Assembly: GCA_037190175.1 (NCBI GenBank)
Contig: JBBCJM010000146.1
Location: 1-27,748 of the forward strand
Length of the DNA: 27,748 nt
Direction: 5' to 3'
Origin: JBBCJM01 sp037190175
GTDB taxonomy: Bacteria; Pseudomonadota; Alphaproteobacteria; Rhodobacterales; Rhodobacteraceae
Position numbers and translations under genes: made by a program. The notes under the pieces are model-generated. The model saw nothing but the letters and a program-made list of their open reading frames with translations, ran no database searches and had not been told where the DNA came from. Positions 15,508 to 23,638 of the stretch are shown here, piece after piece. Every line of letters begins with the position of its first letter. Position 1 is the first letter of the stretch.

Positions 15508-16370
15508 CGCATGCCCCGGCGGTCACCCCGCACCCCCGGCCCCCCCAACACCGCCCGATGCATCGCGACAAGACGACGGGCACGCCGCAGCATCGGTTCG
15601 TCCACCATCTCGCCCTCGAACAGCACGGCCCCGCCCTGCCCTGCCTGTTCCAGCATCCGTTCCGCCCGCGCCACATCTTCGGCCGGGGGTGCGTAGGCGG
15701 CGCGGATCGGCGCGACCTGCGCGGGATGGATGGCGAATTTCGCCCGGAACCCCAGCATCGCACCCGACGCCGCATCTGCCGCGATCACCGCGGGATCGCG
15801 CAATTCGGCCGTCACCGTGTCGATCGCAGCCTTGCCATGGGCGGCGGCGGCGATCAGCAGCCGGTCGCGGATATGCGCGAAGGGCGACAGAAGCACGCCC
15901 TGCCCGTCGCGCACCGCCCGCGCGCCCATGTCGGCGGCCAGATCATAAGGCCCCCAGCTCACGGCGGCCACGGCGGGATGGGCGCAGATCTCTTCCAGCG
16001 CCAGCGCGCCGCGCGCGGTCTCGACCGATGCGATCAGCGCCGCGTCGGTCAACGCGGCAACGGTGGCGATTTCCTGCGCCGTTTCCGTCTTGGGCAACAG
16101 GAGGAGCCGCGCGCCGGCGGCGGCGAGCGCCACGATATCGGCGCGGCCGCGTTCGCTCGTAGGCAGGTTCGGGCGCACCGCCGCCCGGCCGCCACGCGAC
16201 AGGAAATCGCAGACCGCCATGCGCGCCTCGTCCCGCCGGGGCGCGGCCACGCCGTCCTCAAGGTCGAGCACGGCCATGTCGGCCGCGGCGACGGCCTTGT
16301 CGAAACGCTCCGGCCGGTCGCCGGGGCAGAACAGCAGCGCGGGGCCGGTCTCGGCAAAGGGATCGGTCAT
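15501..16370 (-). CDS. CitE-like HpcH/HpaI aldolase/citrate lyase family protein
   Basis: A 289-residue TIM-barrel lyase of the CitE type. DRPERFDKA (residues 18-26) contacts CoA in relatives, DLEDGV (36-41) and VRPN (65-68) carry active-site residues, E117 in VETARG and D143 in PYDLAADMG are the expected Mg2+ ligands, and FAIHPAQV is the C-terminal signature. Relatives cleave or form beta-hydroxyacyl-CoA such as malyl-CoA, citramalyl-CoA or citryl units. Here it may release acetyl-CoA, pyruvate or glyoxylate at the end of the pathway. It follows the CoA-transferase-like gene by 3 bp on the minus strand and overlaps the ACAD1 end tail to tail by 7 bp. The exact substrate is unknown. Confidence 0.9.
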   Translation of the reverse strand: MTDPFAETGPALLFCPGDRPERFDKAVAAADMAVLDLEDGVAAPRRDEARMAVCDFLSRGGRAAVRPNLPTSERGRADIVALAAAGARLLLLPKTETAQEIATVAALTDAALIASVETARGALALEEICAHPAVAAVSWGPYDLAADMGARAVRDGQGVLLSPFAHIRDRLLIAAAAHGKAAIDTVTAELRDPAVIAADAASGAMLGFRAKFAIHPAQVAPIRAAYAPPAEDVARAERMLEQAGQGGAVLFEGEMVDEPMLRRARRLVAMHRAVLGGPGVRGDRRGMRQ

Positions 16371-16373
16371 GGT

Positions 16374-17615
16374 CTACCTCAACGCATGCGCGGCGCGTTC
16401 CAGCGCCTCGCGGTGGTCGGGATGGGCGATAGCGGCCAGAGCATTTGCGCGTTCGTTCACGGTGAGCCCGCGCAGGTCGGCCGCGCCGTGTTCCGTCACC
16501 ACCACCTGCACCAGCGAACGCGGCACGGTCACGGGGCCTGCCCCCAGCATGGGCACCAGCCGCGACTTGCCCTTCGCGGTGACGGAATTCAGCGCGATGA
16601 CCGACAGATTGCCCTCGAACTGGGCTGCCATGCCGAAATCCATCGACCCGCCGATGGCGCCGGCCTGCCTTCCGTCCAGCCATTCGGAATTGACCTGCCC
16701 GAACAGATCCATTTCCAGCGCCGAGTTGACGGACACGAACTGCCCGCGCCCCATCAACGCCTCGGGCGCATGGGTCGCCGCCGCGCCGGTGACGAACAGG
16801 CGGTCGTTCTCGTGCGACCAGCGGTAAAGATCTTCGGTGCCCAGAACCTCGCCGATCACGGCGCGCGGTCCCGGCCCGTCGCAACAGGCGCTGTCCAGCA
16901 AGACGCGGGCCGGATCCGTCACCTGCGACAGCACCCGCAGGCCGCGCGCGCCGCGGTCGATCAGCCCTTCGAGCATGGCGCTGGGAATCGCGCCGATGCC
17001 GAACTGCAACCATGCGCCATCCGGCACCCATTCGGCGGCGGCCTGGCCGATCCGGCGTTCGACCTCGCCCGCGGCGCGATTCGGGAAGGGGATCAGGCCG
17101 TGATCGCCCCGCACCAGAATGTCGATCTCCGACGCATGGACGCGCGCGTCGCCGCAGGTGCGCGGCATGGCGGCGTTCACCTCGGCGATGATCCGGCGCG
17201 CGCCGCGCACCATCGGCAGATGCTGGCTGGCCGAGATGCCCAGCGAATGGAACCCCTCGGCATCGGCCTCGCTGACCTGCACGATGGCGAGGTCGAGTAC
17301 GCCGGATTCCAGGTAGCGCGCGGTCTGCGTCCAGTTCATCGGCAGGTAATCGGCGACCACATCGCGCATCTCGCCGCTCATCAGGGTGCCGGGCATGAAC
17401 CAGGTGCGCAGGCGGAACGGGCTGTCGGGGCCCTTCAGGAACGGATAGCCCGTCAACATCATGCCCGCGACCAGGGTGACATCGCGCAGCCGGTCGGCCC
17501 GCGACCACAGTTCGGCCGTCAGGCTGACGGGTTCCGCGCCCACATGGCCGATGCCGACCGTCATCCCGGATCTCACCTCGTCGATCGCATCCGCCGCCGA
17601 ACGCCATTCCGTCAT
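16374..17615 (-). CDS. Acetyl-CoA hydrolase/CoA-transferase family protein (4-hydroxybutyrate CoA-transferase-like), catalytic Glu replaced
   Basis: About 413 residues with the two-domain fold of 4-hydroxybutyrate/acetyl-CoA CoA-transferases: FGIGAIPSAML near residues 205-215, SVNSALEMDLFGQVNSE at 295-311, TEHGAADLRG and a C-terminal IAHPDHREAL, all typical. In family enzymes the glutamate that forms the glutamyl-CoA intermediate lies in GIHSEM; the aligned stretch here is RVLSQV, with Gln231 in its place. Normal ping-pong CoA transfer may be impaired, or the protein may have another activity on CoA esters. The ATG at 17615 is preferred because GGGGG precedes it; a TTG at 17630 is the alternative. 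It is first in a two-gene unit with the CitE-like gene, divergent from SDR2 across operator 5. Confidence 0.87.
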   Translation of the reverse strand: MTEWRSAADAIDEVRSGMTVGIGHVGAEPVSLTAELWSRADRLRDVTLVAGMMLTGYPFLKGPDSPFRLRTWFMPGTLMSGEMRDVVADYLPMNWTQTARYLESGVLDLAIVQVSEADAEGFHSLGISASQHLPMVRGARRIIAEVNAAMPRTCGDARVHASEIDILVRGDHGLIPFPNRAAGEVERRIGQAAAEWVPDGAWLQFGIGAIPSAMLEGLIDRGARGLRVLSQVTDPARVLLDSACCDGPGPRAVIGEVLGTEDLYRWSHENDRLFVTGAAATHAPEALMGRGQFVSVNSALEMDLFGQVNSEWLDGRQAGAIGGSMDFGMAAQFEGNLSVIALNSVTAKGKSRLVPMLGAGPVTVPRSLVQVVVTEHGAADLRGLTVNERANALAAIAHPDHREALERAAHALR

Positions 17616-17673
17616 CTGCGCCCCCGTCAAGGCCCCGTCAACTTGCGGCAGGCTCGCAGCAACTGCGCACTAT

Positions 17674-17691
17674 GTCAACACAAGCGTTGAC
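17674..17691. promoter_or_regulatory. Palindromic operator 5 between divergent units (CoA-transferase-like and SDR2 operons)
   Basis: GTCAACACAAGCGTTGAC matches the consensus except for C at position 12. Rightward: TTGACG (17687-17692), 18 bp, TAAACC (17711-17716), leading to SDR2 at 17743. Leftward: a perfect TTGACA (17678-17673), but no convincing -10 can be seen, so that promoter may be weak. Confidence 0.83.
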
Positions 17692-17742
17692 GATTGGCGC
17701 CGCGTGCGGCTAAACCCATTTAAGGAAGTGGAGGAGCCGATT

Positions 17743-18489
17743 TTGACACCAGACCTTTCCGGCCTGACCGCCATCGTCACCGGGGCATCGGGCGGGCTGG
17801 GCCGCCATTTCGCCCAGGTCCTGGCGCGCTACGGCGCGGCCGTGACCGTCGGGGCGCGGCGGGCCGAGGCGGTGGCCGAAACTGTCGCGCTCATTTCCGA
17901 CGCGGGCGGCATCGCGCGGGGCGCCGCGCTGGACGTTCGCGATGGCGACAGCGTGGCCGCCGCCTTTGCCGGTCCAGCCTTCGACATCGTTGTCAACAAC
18001 GCGGGCGTGACCCACGACGGCCCGGCGCTGAATACCGCCCCGGCGGACTGGGAGCGCGTCCTCGACACCGACCTGAGCGGCATATTCCGCGTGGCCCGAG
18101 CGGCCGGCGCGGCGCTGCTGCGCGACGGCAAGGGCGGCAGCATAGTCAATGTCGCCTCGATACTCGGGCTGCGGGTGGCGGGCAATGTCGCCGCCTACGC
18201 GACCGCGAAGGCCGGAGTCGTGCAACTGACGCGCTGCCTCGCGCTCGAATGGGCGCGCCATGGCATCCGGGTCAACGCGCTTTGCCCCGGCTATATCCAG
18301 ACCGACCTCAATCGCGACTTCTTCGCCTCCGAGGCCGGGCAGGCGCTGATCCGCCGCATCCCGCAACGCCGTCTCGGGCAGCCCGCCGATCTGGACGGGC
18401 CGCTGCTGCTGCTCGCCTCGCAGGCAGGCGCCTTCATGACCGGAACCGAGATCGTCGCCGATGGCGGCCATCTCGTCTCCTCGCTCTAG
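17743..18489 (+). CDS. SDR-family NAD(P)-dependent oxidoreductase 2 (FabG-like)
   Basis: A 248-residue classical SDR with TGASGGLG at residues 13-20, NNAG at 85-88, and catalytic Ser139, Tyr152, Lys156 (YATAK). GARR after beta-2 has basic residues, which favours NADP(H). It resembles 3-oxoacyl-ACP reductases, so a 3-hydroxyacyl-CoA dehydrogenase role in a beta-oxidation-like sequence is the simplest reading. No ATG is available; the start is taken as TTG at 17743 because GGAGGAG lies six bases upstream and the leader from the predicted transcription start would be about 20 bases. A GTG five codons earlier is possible. First gene of the SDR2, ACAD2, kinase, BKACE operon. Confidence 0.9.
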   Translation: MTPDLSGLTAIVTGASGGLGRHFAQVLARYGAAVTVGARRAEAVAETVALISDAGGIARGAALDVRDGDSVAAAFAGPAFDIVVNNAGVTHDGPALNTAPADWERVLDTDLSGIFRVARAAGAALLRDGKGGSIVNVASILGLRVAGNVAAYATAKAGVVQLTRCLALEWARHGIRVNALCPGYIQTDLNRDFFASEAGQALIRRIPQRRLGQPADLDGPLLLLASQAGAFMTGTEIVADGGHLVSSL

Positions 18490-18498
18490 GACCGACCG

Positions 18499-19716
18499 GT
18501 GGACTTCACCCTTTCCCCCCGCATCGAGGATTTCCGCCGCCGCATCGCCCGGTTTGTCGCGGACGAGATCCTGCCGGTCGAGGCCGATCGCGCCAGCTAC
18601 GACGACCACGACAACATCCGGCCCGCGCCGCTTGCGGCGCTGCGCGAGAAAGCCCGAGCCGAAGGGCTGTGGTGCCTGCAACTGAAGCCCGAGACCGGCG
18701 GTCAGGGTCTGGGCAAGGTCGGCATGGCGGCCTGCTATGAAGAGATGAACCGCTCGATCTTCGGTCCGGTCGTGTTCAATTCGGCCGCGCCGGACGACGG
18801 CAACATGATGGTGCTGGAACGGGCCGCCACGCCCGCACAGAAGGACCGCTGGCTGAAACCCATCGTTGATGGTCAGGTTCGGTCGTCCTTCGTGATGACC
18901 GAACCGCATCCGGGCAGCGGGTCGGATCCCGGCATGATGCTGACCCGGGCTGAACGCCGCGGCGACCGCTATGTCGTCCACGGCCGCAAGTGGTTCATCA
19001 CCGGGGCGGGCGAGGCGCGGCATTTCATCCTGATGGCCCGCACCTCGGACGATCCGCGCCGGGGACTGACGGCTTTCCTGTTCGACCGCGACCAGCCCGG
19101 ATGGCGGATCGACCGGCGCATTCCGATCATGGGGCCGGAAGAGCATGGCGGCCATTGCGAGCTCGTGTTCGACGGGCTGGAGGTGCCGGTGGAAGACGTG
19201 CTGATGTCCGAGGGCGACGGGCTGAAGATCACCCAGATGCGCCTTGGCCCCGCGCGGCTGACCCATTGCATGCGCTGGCTGGGCTTGTCGAAACGCTGCG
19301 TCGAGATCGCGACCTCCTATGCGGCCGAGCGCCACGGTTTCGACGTCAGGCTCGCCGACCGCGAGAGCATCCGCATGATGCTGGGCGATCTGGCCATGCA
19401 GATCGAGGTCGGTCGCCTTCTGGTGATGAAGGCGGCATGGGCGCTGGACCGCGGCGAGTTTGCCCGCAAGGAGGTGTCCATGGCCAAGGTCCATGTCGCC
19501 AACCTGCTGCACAAGGCCGCCGACGTGGCGATCCAGATCAACGGCGCGCGCGGTTACTCGCGGGACACCCCGCTGGAGTGGATCTACCGCTACGCCCGGC
19601 AGGCGCGGCTGGTCGACGGCGCGGACGAGGTGCATCGCATGGTGCTCGACCGGCACCTCGCCGCCGAAGGGCGCGGCTTCTGGACCTGGGATGTGACGGG
19701 GAACGCGGCGGAATGA
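18499..19716 (+). CDS. Acyl-CoA dehydrogenase family protein 2 (ACAD10/11- or LvaC-like)
   Basis: A 405-residue acyl-CoA dehydrogenase-fold protein with MTEPHPGSGSDP (residues 133-144), HGRKWFITGAGEA, IMGPEEHGGHCEL and the C-terminal ARLVDGADEVHRMVL. The last motif and the coupled kinase gene resemble the ACAD10/ACAD11 proteins of animals, where the two domains are fused, and the LvaC protein of Pseudomonas levulinate catabolism. In those systems the ACAD-fold protein processes a 4-phosphoacyl-CoA made by the kinase, moving or removing the 4-oxygen so that beta-oxidation can proceed. The GTG start at 18499 has AGGA upstream and comes 9 bp after SDR2. Its end overlaps the kinase start as ATGA. 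Substrate chain length is unknown. Confidence 0.9.
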   Translation: MDFTLSPRIEDFRRRIARFVADEILPVEADRASYDDHDNIRPAPLAALREKARAEGLWCLQLKPETGGQGLGKVGMAACYEEMNRSIFGPVVFNSAAPDDGNMMVLERAATPAQKDRWLKPIVDGQVRSSFVMTEPHPGSGSDPGMMLTRAERRGDRYVVHGRKWFITGAGEARHFILMARTSDDPRRGLTAFLFDRDQPGWRIDRRIPIMGPEEHGGHCELVFDGLEVPVEDVLMSEGDGLKITQMRLGPARLTHCMRWLGLSKRCVEIATSYAAERHGFDVRLADRESIRMMLGDLAMQIEVGRLLVMKAAWALDRGEFARKEVSMAKVHVANLLHKAADVAIQINGARGYSRDTPLEWIYRYARQARLVDGADEVHRMVLDRHLAAEGRGFWTWDVTGNAAE

Positions 19717-20732
19717 ACGCCGATTTCGATCCCGCCCGCCTGCGCGCCTTCCTTGACGCGGAATTCGGCCCGCAGGCGGATTTCGCGCTGGACCGGGTCG
19801 GCGGGGGCCAGTCGAACCCGACCTATTTCGTGACCCATGGTCCGGCGCGCATGGTGCTGCGCAAGCAGCCGAACGGGCCGATCCTGCCCGGCGCCCATGC
19901 GGTGGACCGGGAATACCGGGTGCTAGGCAGCCTGCATCCCGCCGGCCTGCCGGTGCCGCGTCCGATCCTGTTCCATGCCGATCCGGCGCTTCTCGGCGCG
20001 TCTTTCTATCTGATGGAGCGGGTGGAGGGCCGGGTGTTCCACGATGCCGCCCTGCGCGACGCCCCGGTGGCGGAGCGTCGCGCGATCTGGATGGGCCTTG
20101 CCGATGCGATGGCTGCGATGCACGCCGTCCAGCCCGGTGAGGTCGGTCTCGGCGATTTCGGCCGCCCGGGCAATTATTTCGAGCGCCAGATCGCGCGCTG
20201 GACAAGGCAATGGCGCGCCTCCGCCGGTGAACCGGAGCCCGAGATCGACCGGCTGGCCGAATGGCTGCCCGCGCATCTGCCGCCGGACGACGGTGCGGTC
20301 GGCATCGCGCATGGCGATTTCCGCATGGGCAACATGCTGTTCCACCCGACCGAACCGCGCGTGGTCGCGATCCTCGACTGGGAACTGACGACGCTGGGCC
20401 ATCCGCTGGCCGATCTGGGGTTCTGCTGCATGGCCTGGCACAGCGCACCCGAGGAATACGGCGGCCTTCTCGGCCTCGACCTTGCCGCCGAGAGGCTGCC
20501 GGACGAGGCGGACTTCGTCGCGCGCTACATGGCGGCGCGGCCGGACAGCGGGCCGCTCTTGCCGTTCCACGTCATCTTCGCGCTGTTCCGGTTCGCGGTG
20601 ATTTTCGTCGGCATCGCGGACCGGGCGCGGGCGGGCAATGCCGCCGCCGCCGACGCGGCCCGCGTCGGCCCGCTGGCCCGGCGCTTTGCCATCCGTGCCG
20701 GCGAGATCATCGACGGCATCCCCCATTCCTGA
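19713..20732 (+). CDS. APH-fold kinase (ACAD10/11 kinase-domain or LvaA-like; possible 4-hydroxyacyl-CoA kinase)
   Basis: A 339-residue aminoglycoside phosphotransferase-fold kinase. GGGQSNPTYFV at residues 30-40 is the glycine loop, Lys51 in VLRKQP is the ATP lysine, HGDFRMGN (200-207) contains the catalytic Asp202 and Asn207, and ILDWE (220-224) carries the Mg2+ ligand Asp222. This sequence type is not an antibiotic kinase: it matches the kinase part of ACAD10/11 and LvaA, which phosphorylate the 4-hydroxyl of 4-hydroxyacyl-CoA. The four-base overlap with ACAD2 supports a functional pair. Followed by the BKACE gene after 24 bp. Family membership is clear; the substrate is inference. Confidence 0.9.
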   Translation: MNADFDPARLRAFLDAEFGPQADFALDRVGGGQSNPTYFVTHGPARMVLRKQPNGPILPGAHAVDREYRVLGSLHPAGLPVPRPILFHADPALLGASFYLMERVEGRVFHDAALRDAPVAERRAIWMGLADAMAAMHAVQPGEVGLGDFGRPGNYFERQIARWTRQWRASAGEPEPEIDRLAEWLPAHLPPDDGAVGIAHGDFRMGNMLFHPTEPRVVAILDWELTTLGHPLADLGFCCMAWHSAPEEYGGLLGLDLAAERLPDEADFVARYMAARPDSGPLLPFHVIFALFRFAVIFVGIADRARAGNAAAADAARVGPLARRFAIRAGEIIDGIPHS

Positions 20733-20756
20733 GGCTCATTCCCGAGGAAGCGTCCC

Positions 20757-21686
20757 ATGTCACGCCGCAAGACGATCATCACCTGCGCCATCACCGGCGC
20801 CATCCATACGCCCACCATGTCGGACGCGCTGCCCTACCGGGCCGAGGATATCGCCGATCAGGCCATCGCCGCGGCCGAGGCGGGGGCGGCGATCCTGCAC
20901 CTGCACGCCCGCAACCCCGCCGACGGGTCGATCAGCATGGACCCCGCCGATTTCGCCCGCTTCCTGCCGGTCATCAGGCAACGGACCGATGCGGTCATCA
21001 ACATCTCGACCGGCGGGTCGATGCAAAGCACGATCCAGACCCGGCTCGCGCCCGCCCTCGCGGCATCGCCCGAGATGTGCAGCCTGAACATGGGGTCGAT
21101 GAACTTTTCCTTCCATCCGCTGGCCGACCGCTACACGGAGTGGAAATTTCCCTGGGAAGAGGACTACGTGCGGGGATCGAAGAATTTCATCTTCCGCAAC
21201 ACCTTCGGCGACATCGAGGAGGTGGCGCGCACGCTCGACCCGCATCAGGTGAAATACGAACATGAAATCTACGATGTGGGCCATCTCTACAATCTGAAGT
21301 TCTGTCTGGATCAGGGCCTGTTCCGGACACCGATCTTCCTGCAATTCGTGATGGGCATCCTTGGCGGCATCGGCGCGGATGTGGAGAACCTGGTGTTTCT
21401 CAAGCGCACCGCCGACAAGCTGTTCGGCGACGGCTATCGCTGGTCGGTGCTGGGCGCCGGGGCGGCGCAGATGCCACTTGCCGCCGCCGCCGTGCAGATG
21501 GGCGGTCATGTGCGCGTGGGGCTCGAGGATTCGCTCTATATCGCCCGCGGCAGGCTTGCGGAGTCGAATGCCGAACAGGTGGCGAAGGTGCGCCGCATCC
21601 TCGAAGACCTCGGCCACGAGATCGCAACCCCGGACGAAGCGCGCGGCATCCTGGGGCTCAAGGGCGGCGACCGGGTGGCGTTCTGA
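20757..21686 (+). CDS. BKACE family beta-keto acid cleavage enzyme (DUF849)
   Basis: A 309-residue TIM-barrel enzyme of the family founded by 3-keto-5-aminohexanoate cleavage enzyme (Kce). ITCAITGAIHTPTMS starts the barrel; LHLHARN carries zinc ligands His48 and His50; INISTGGS is at residues 81-88; VGLEDS carries the third ligand, Glu257. BKACE proteins condense a beta-keto acid with acetyl-CoA and release acetoacetate plus a new acyl-CoA, so this gene suggests that a beta-keto acid arises in the pathway. Kce's Glu14 position is Ile here, consistent with a substrate other than the amino keto acid. The ATG at 20757 has GAGGAAG upstream. Last gene of its operon; two hairpins follow. Confidence 0.92.
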   Translation: MSRRKTIITCAITGAIHTPTMSDALPYRAEDIADQAIAAAEAGAAILHLHARNPADGSISMDPADFARFLPVIRQRTDAVINISTGGSMQSTIQTRLAPALAASPEMCSLNMGSMNFSFHPLADRYTEWKFPWEEDYVRGSKNFIFRNTFGDIEEVARTLDPHQVKYEHEIYDVGHLYNLKFCLDQGLFRTPIFLQFVMGILGGIGADVENLVFLKRTADKLFGDGYRWSVLGAGAAQMPLAAAAVQMGGHVRVGLEDSLYIARGRLAESNAEQVAKVRRILEDLGHEIATPDEARGILGLKGGDRVAF

Positions 21687-21696
21687 ACCATGAAAA

Positions 21697-21747
21697 GCTG
21701 CCGCACGGATACCGCGCGGCAGCCGGTCGCGCCGGAAGAGCTCCGGC
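21697..21747. terminator. Two hairpins between convergent BKACE and monooxygenase genes
   Basis: GCTGCCGC (21697-21704) pairs with GCGGCAGC (21716-21723). An inner CGG/CCG pairing after one mismatch leaves a 3-nt loop. A second stem, GCCGGA (21731-21736) with TCCGGC (21742-21747), has a 5-nt loop. They occupy the 70-bp gap between two gene ends and probably stop transcription in both directions; no strong U-tract is visible. Confidence 0.6.
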
Positions 21748-21756
21748 GGGAGAACC

Positions 21757-23565
21757 TCAGGCGCGCGCGACCAGCGGCATTTCCGCCTGGTCGGGCAGGA
21801 TGCCGAGCAAGTCCGCCTTGATCTCGAGCGCGAGATAGCGCGAGTTCAGCCGCGCGTCGATCAGCGCACCGCCCATGACCCAGAACCCGTCCTGCGGCGT
21901 AGGTCGCCACATGCCACGCATCTCCCAATCCTCGTCGAAACCCCAGATGGGGCCTACCTTCTCGGCGATCTCGTCGCCGACCAGCCTGCGGATGCCTTCC
22001 TGCATGTTGCGGAACCCGGTGGCCAGAACTACCAGATCCAGCGGCCGGACGCTGCCGTCCTTCATCAGCAAGCCCTCGGGCACGAACCGCTCGGCATCGC
22101 GGTGCTGGACCACGCCGACCTTGCCTTCGATGATGAGTTCCGAGCAGCCGACGTTGATGTAGTAACCGCCCTCGCCGCGCAGATACATCATGTGGAAGCC
22201 GGTGTCGTCGGGACCGTAGCAGGTTTCGAACCCGGCCTTGTTCAGCGCCTCGATCATCGGGCGGTCCTGTTCGGCGTGGCGGCGGGTCATGAACCGATAG
22301 GTGTCGAAGAGCACGTCATAGGGCAGCGCCGAGGTCACGAGATCCATGTCGTCGACAGAGGGCCCCTCGGAATAGATCTTGAATACCGAGATCGCCGAGG
22401 GTTCGAGACTGACCACGCAGGTCGGGCTGCGCTGGTAGAGCGCCACCGAGGCCGCGCCGTTGACATGCAGATCCTGCGCCACGTCATGGGCGCTGTTGCC
22501 GGTGCCGACGACAAGGCAGTTCTTGCCCGTATAGGCCGCGCCGCGGGTGTAGTCGCCGGAATGGCAGACCTCGCCGGCGAAATCCTCGAGACCCGGCATC
22601 GTGACCTTGTTGGGGATCGACCCGGACACGCCGATGGCGGCGACGAGATGCCTGCAACGGATGGTCCGCTCCTCGCCCTCGTGGCGGATGCGGGCAGTCC
22701 ACATCCGCGCCGCGCCATCCCATTCCGAGGACAGAAGCTCGGTCAAGGTCCAGACGTTCAGCTCCAGCGCCTCGGCGTAATATTCCAGCCAGCCCGCCAG
22801 CCGGTCCTTCGACAGCCAGGTCGGCCAGGTCTCGGGGAAGGGCATATAGGGCATGTGGTTGGCGGTGGTCTCGTTGTGCAGCGTCAGCGAATGGTAGCGG
22901 TTGCGCCAGACATCGCCGATGCGCGGCGTCTTCTCGATCACCAGCGTGTCCACATCCATCTGCCCCAGACGCGCGGCCAAGATAAGCCCGGCATGGCCGG
23001 CGCCGACGATCAGCACCTCCGGGTCGCGGTCGGCATAGGCCCGGGCGGCGGCGCGGTCGTCGGTCCAGTTGGTGGCCCGCGTGTTCATCGCATATTCGTT
23101 GCCGCTGGGCCGGTTGCGACCGATCTTCTCGGGGTGACCGTGCAGGTTCTGCAAGGCGGTCAGCAAGAGCCAGGCGCGCCACTCCCCGGGACGGGCCAGA
23201 TCCGGGACCAGCCGGACAAAGCAGGACGCCCGGCCGATCCGCGTGTCGAAGTCGAAAAACCCCTCCACCACCGTGCGGCCCATCCGGCGCATCAGCCGCG
23301 GCGCGGCGCGGCCTTCGGAAGGGCGGAGCCTTTCGGCCCCGAACCGGGGCACCGCCGCGCTCAGGGCCTCCGCGATCCGCGCCGGCCCGGAGAACACCCG
23401 ATGCTCCCACGTCAGCGACAGGACATCCTTCCAGCTTGCCTCCTCCACGAACAGATCGCCGATACCGCCCGCCTCGCCCGAGACGAGGGCATCGGCAAAG
23501 CGCGAAAGCCAAGTGCGGAACACGGCATCGGGATCGGCGAGTGCCGGGGCAGACATCTTGGTCAC
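21757..23565 (-). CDS. Flavin-containing monooxygenase with N-terminal NTF2-like domain (FMO/Baeyer-Villiger type)
   Basis: A 602-residue protein in two parts. Residues about 12-140 look like an NTF2/SnoaL-like alpha+beta domain. Residues about 180-600 are a class B flavoprotein monooxygenase: FAD motif GAGHAG at 188-193, the fingerprint FAGEVCHSGDY at 329-339, and the NADPH motif GTGNSA at 354-359. The fingerprint ends in Tyr instead of the Trp of type I Baeyer-Villiger enzymes, which is the FMO/YUCCA-like form, though such proteins can also carry out Baeyer-Villiger oxidation. It may insert oxygen into a ketone or oxidise a heteroatom. The start is GTG at 23565, with AGGAGG seven bases upstream; an ATG at 23556 is too far from it. 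Single gene under operator 6. Confidence 0.9.
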   Translation of the reverse strand: MTKMSAPALADPDAVFRTWLSRFADALVSGEAGGIGDLFVEEASWKDVLSLTWEHRVFSGPARIAEALSAAVPRFGAERLRPSEGRAAPRLMRRMGRTVVEGFFDFDTRIGRASCFVRLVPDLARPGEWRAWLLLTALQNLHGHPEKIGRNRPSGNEYAMNTRATNWTDDRAAARAYADRDPEVLIVGAGHAGLILAARLGQMDVDTLVIEKTPRIGDVWRNRYHSLTLHNETTANHMPYMPFPETWPTWLSKDRLAGWLEYYAEALELNVWTLTELLSSEWDGAARMWTARIRHEGEERTIRCRHLVAAIGVSGSIPNKVTMPGLEDFAGEVCHSGDYTRGAAYTGKNCLVVGTGNSAHDVAQDLHVNGAASVALYQRSPTCVVSLEPSAISVFKIYSEGPSVDDMDLVTSALPYDVLFDTYRFMTRRHAEQDRPMIEALNKAGFETCYGPDDTGFHMMYLRGEGGYYINVGCSELIIEGKVGVVQHRDAERFVPEGLLMKDGSVRPLDLVVLATGFRNMQEGIRRLVGDEIAEKVGPIWGFDEDWEMRGMWRPTPQDGFWVMGGALIDARLNSRYLALEIKADLLGILPDQAEMPLVARA

Positions 23566-23638
23566 GGCATATCCTCCTGAATGCGGGCCGCTCCGGACCC
23601 TTTGCCCTGATCCTGTCCTAGCGGCGCCTCAACCGTCT

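Noticed and set aside
17452..17458. A single GTCAACA half-site in the CoA-transferase-like gene
   Set aside because: No opposing half-site at the right distance; one 7-mer is expected by chance in a window of this size.
15099..17690. A plus-strand open frame of 863 codons
   Set aside because: It lies antisense to the CitE-like and CoA-transferase-like genes and is rich in His, Arg, Gln and Gly without any domain; it is a by-product of high GC content.
17710..20448. A minus-strand open frame of 912 codons
   Set aside because: Antisense to SDR2, ACAD2 and the kinase, all of which carry clear motifs; low-complexity composition and no recognisable domain.
19713..20732. Aminoglycoside resistance phosphotransferase
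   Set aside because: The fold is shared, but the sequence type and coupling to an acyl-CoA dehydrogenase point to an ACAD10/11- or LvaA-like metabolic kinase.
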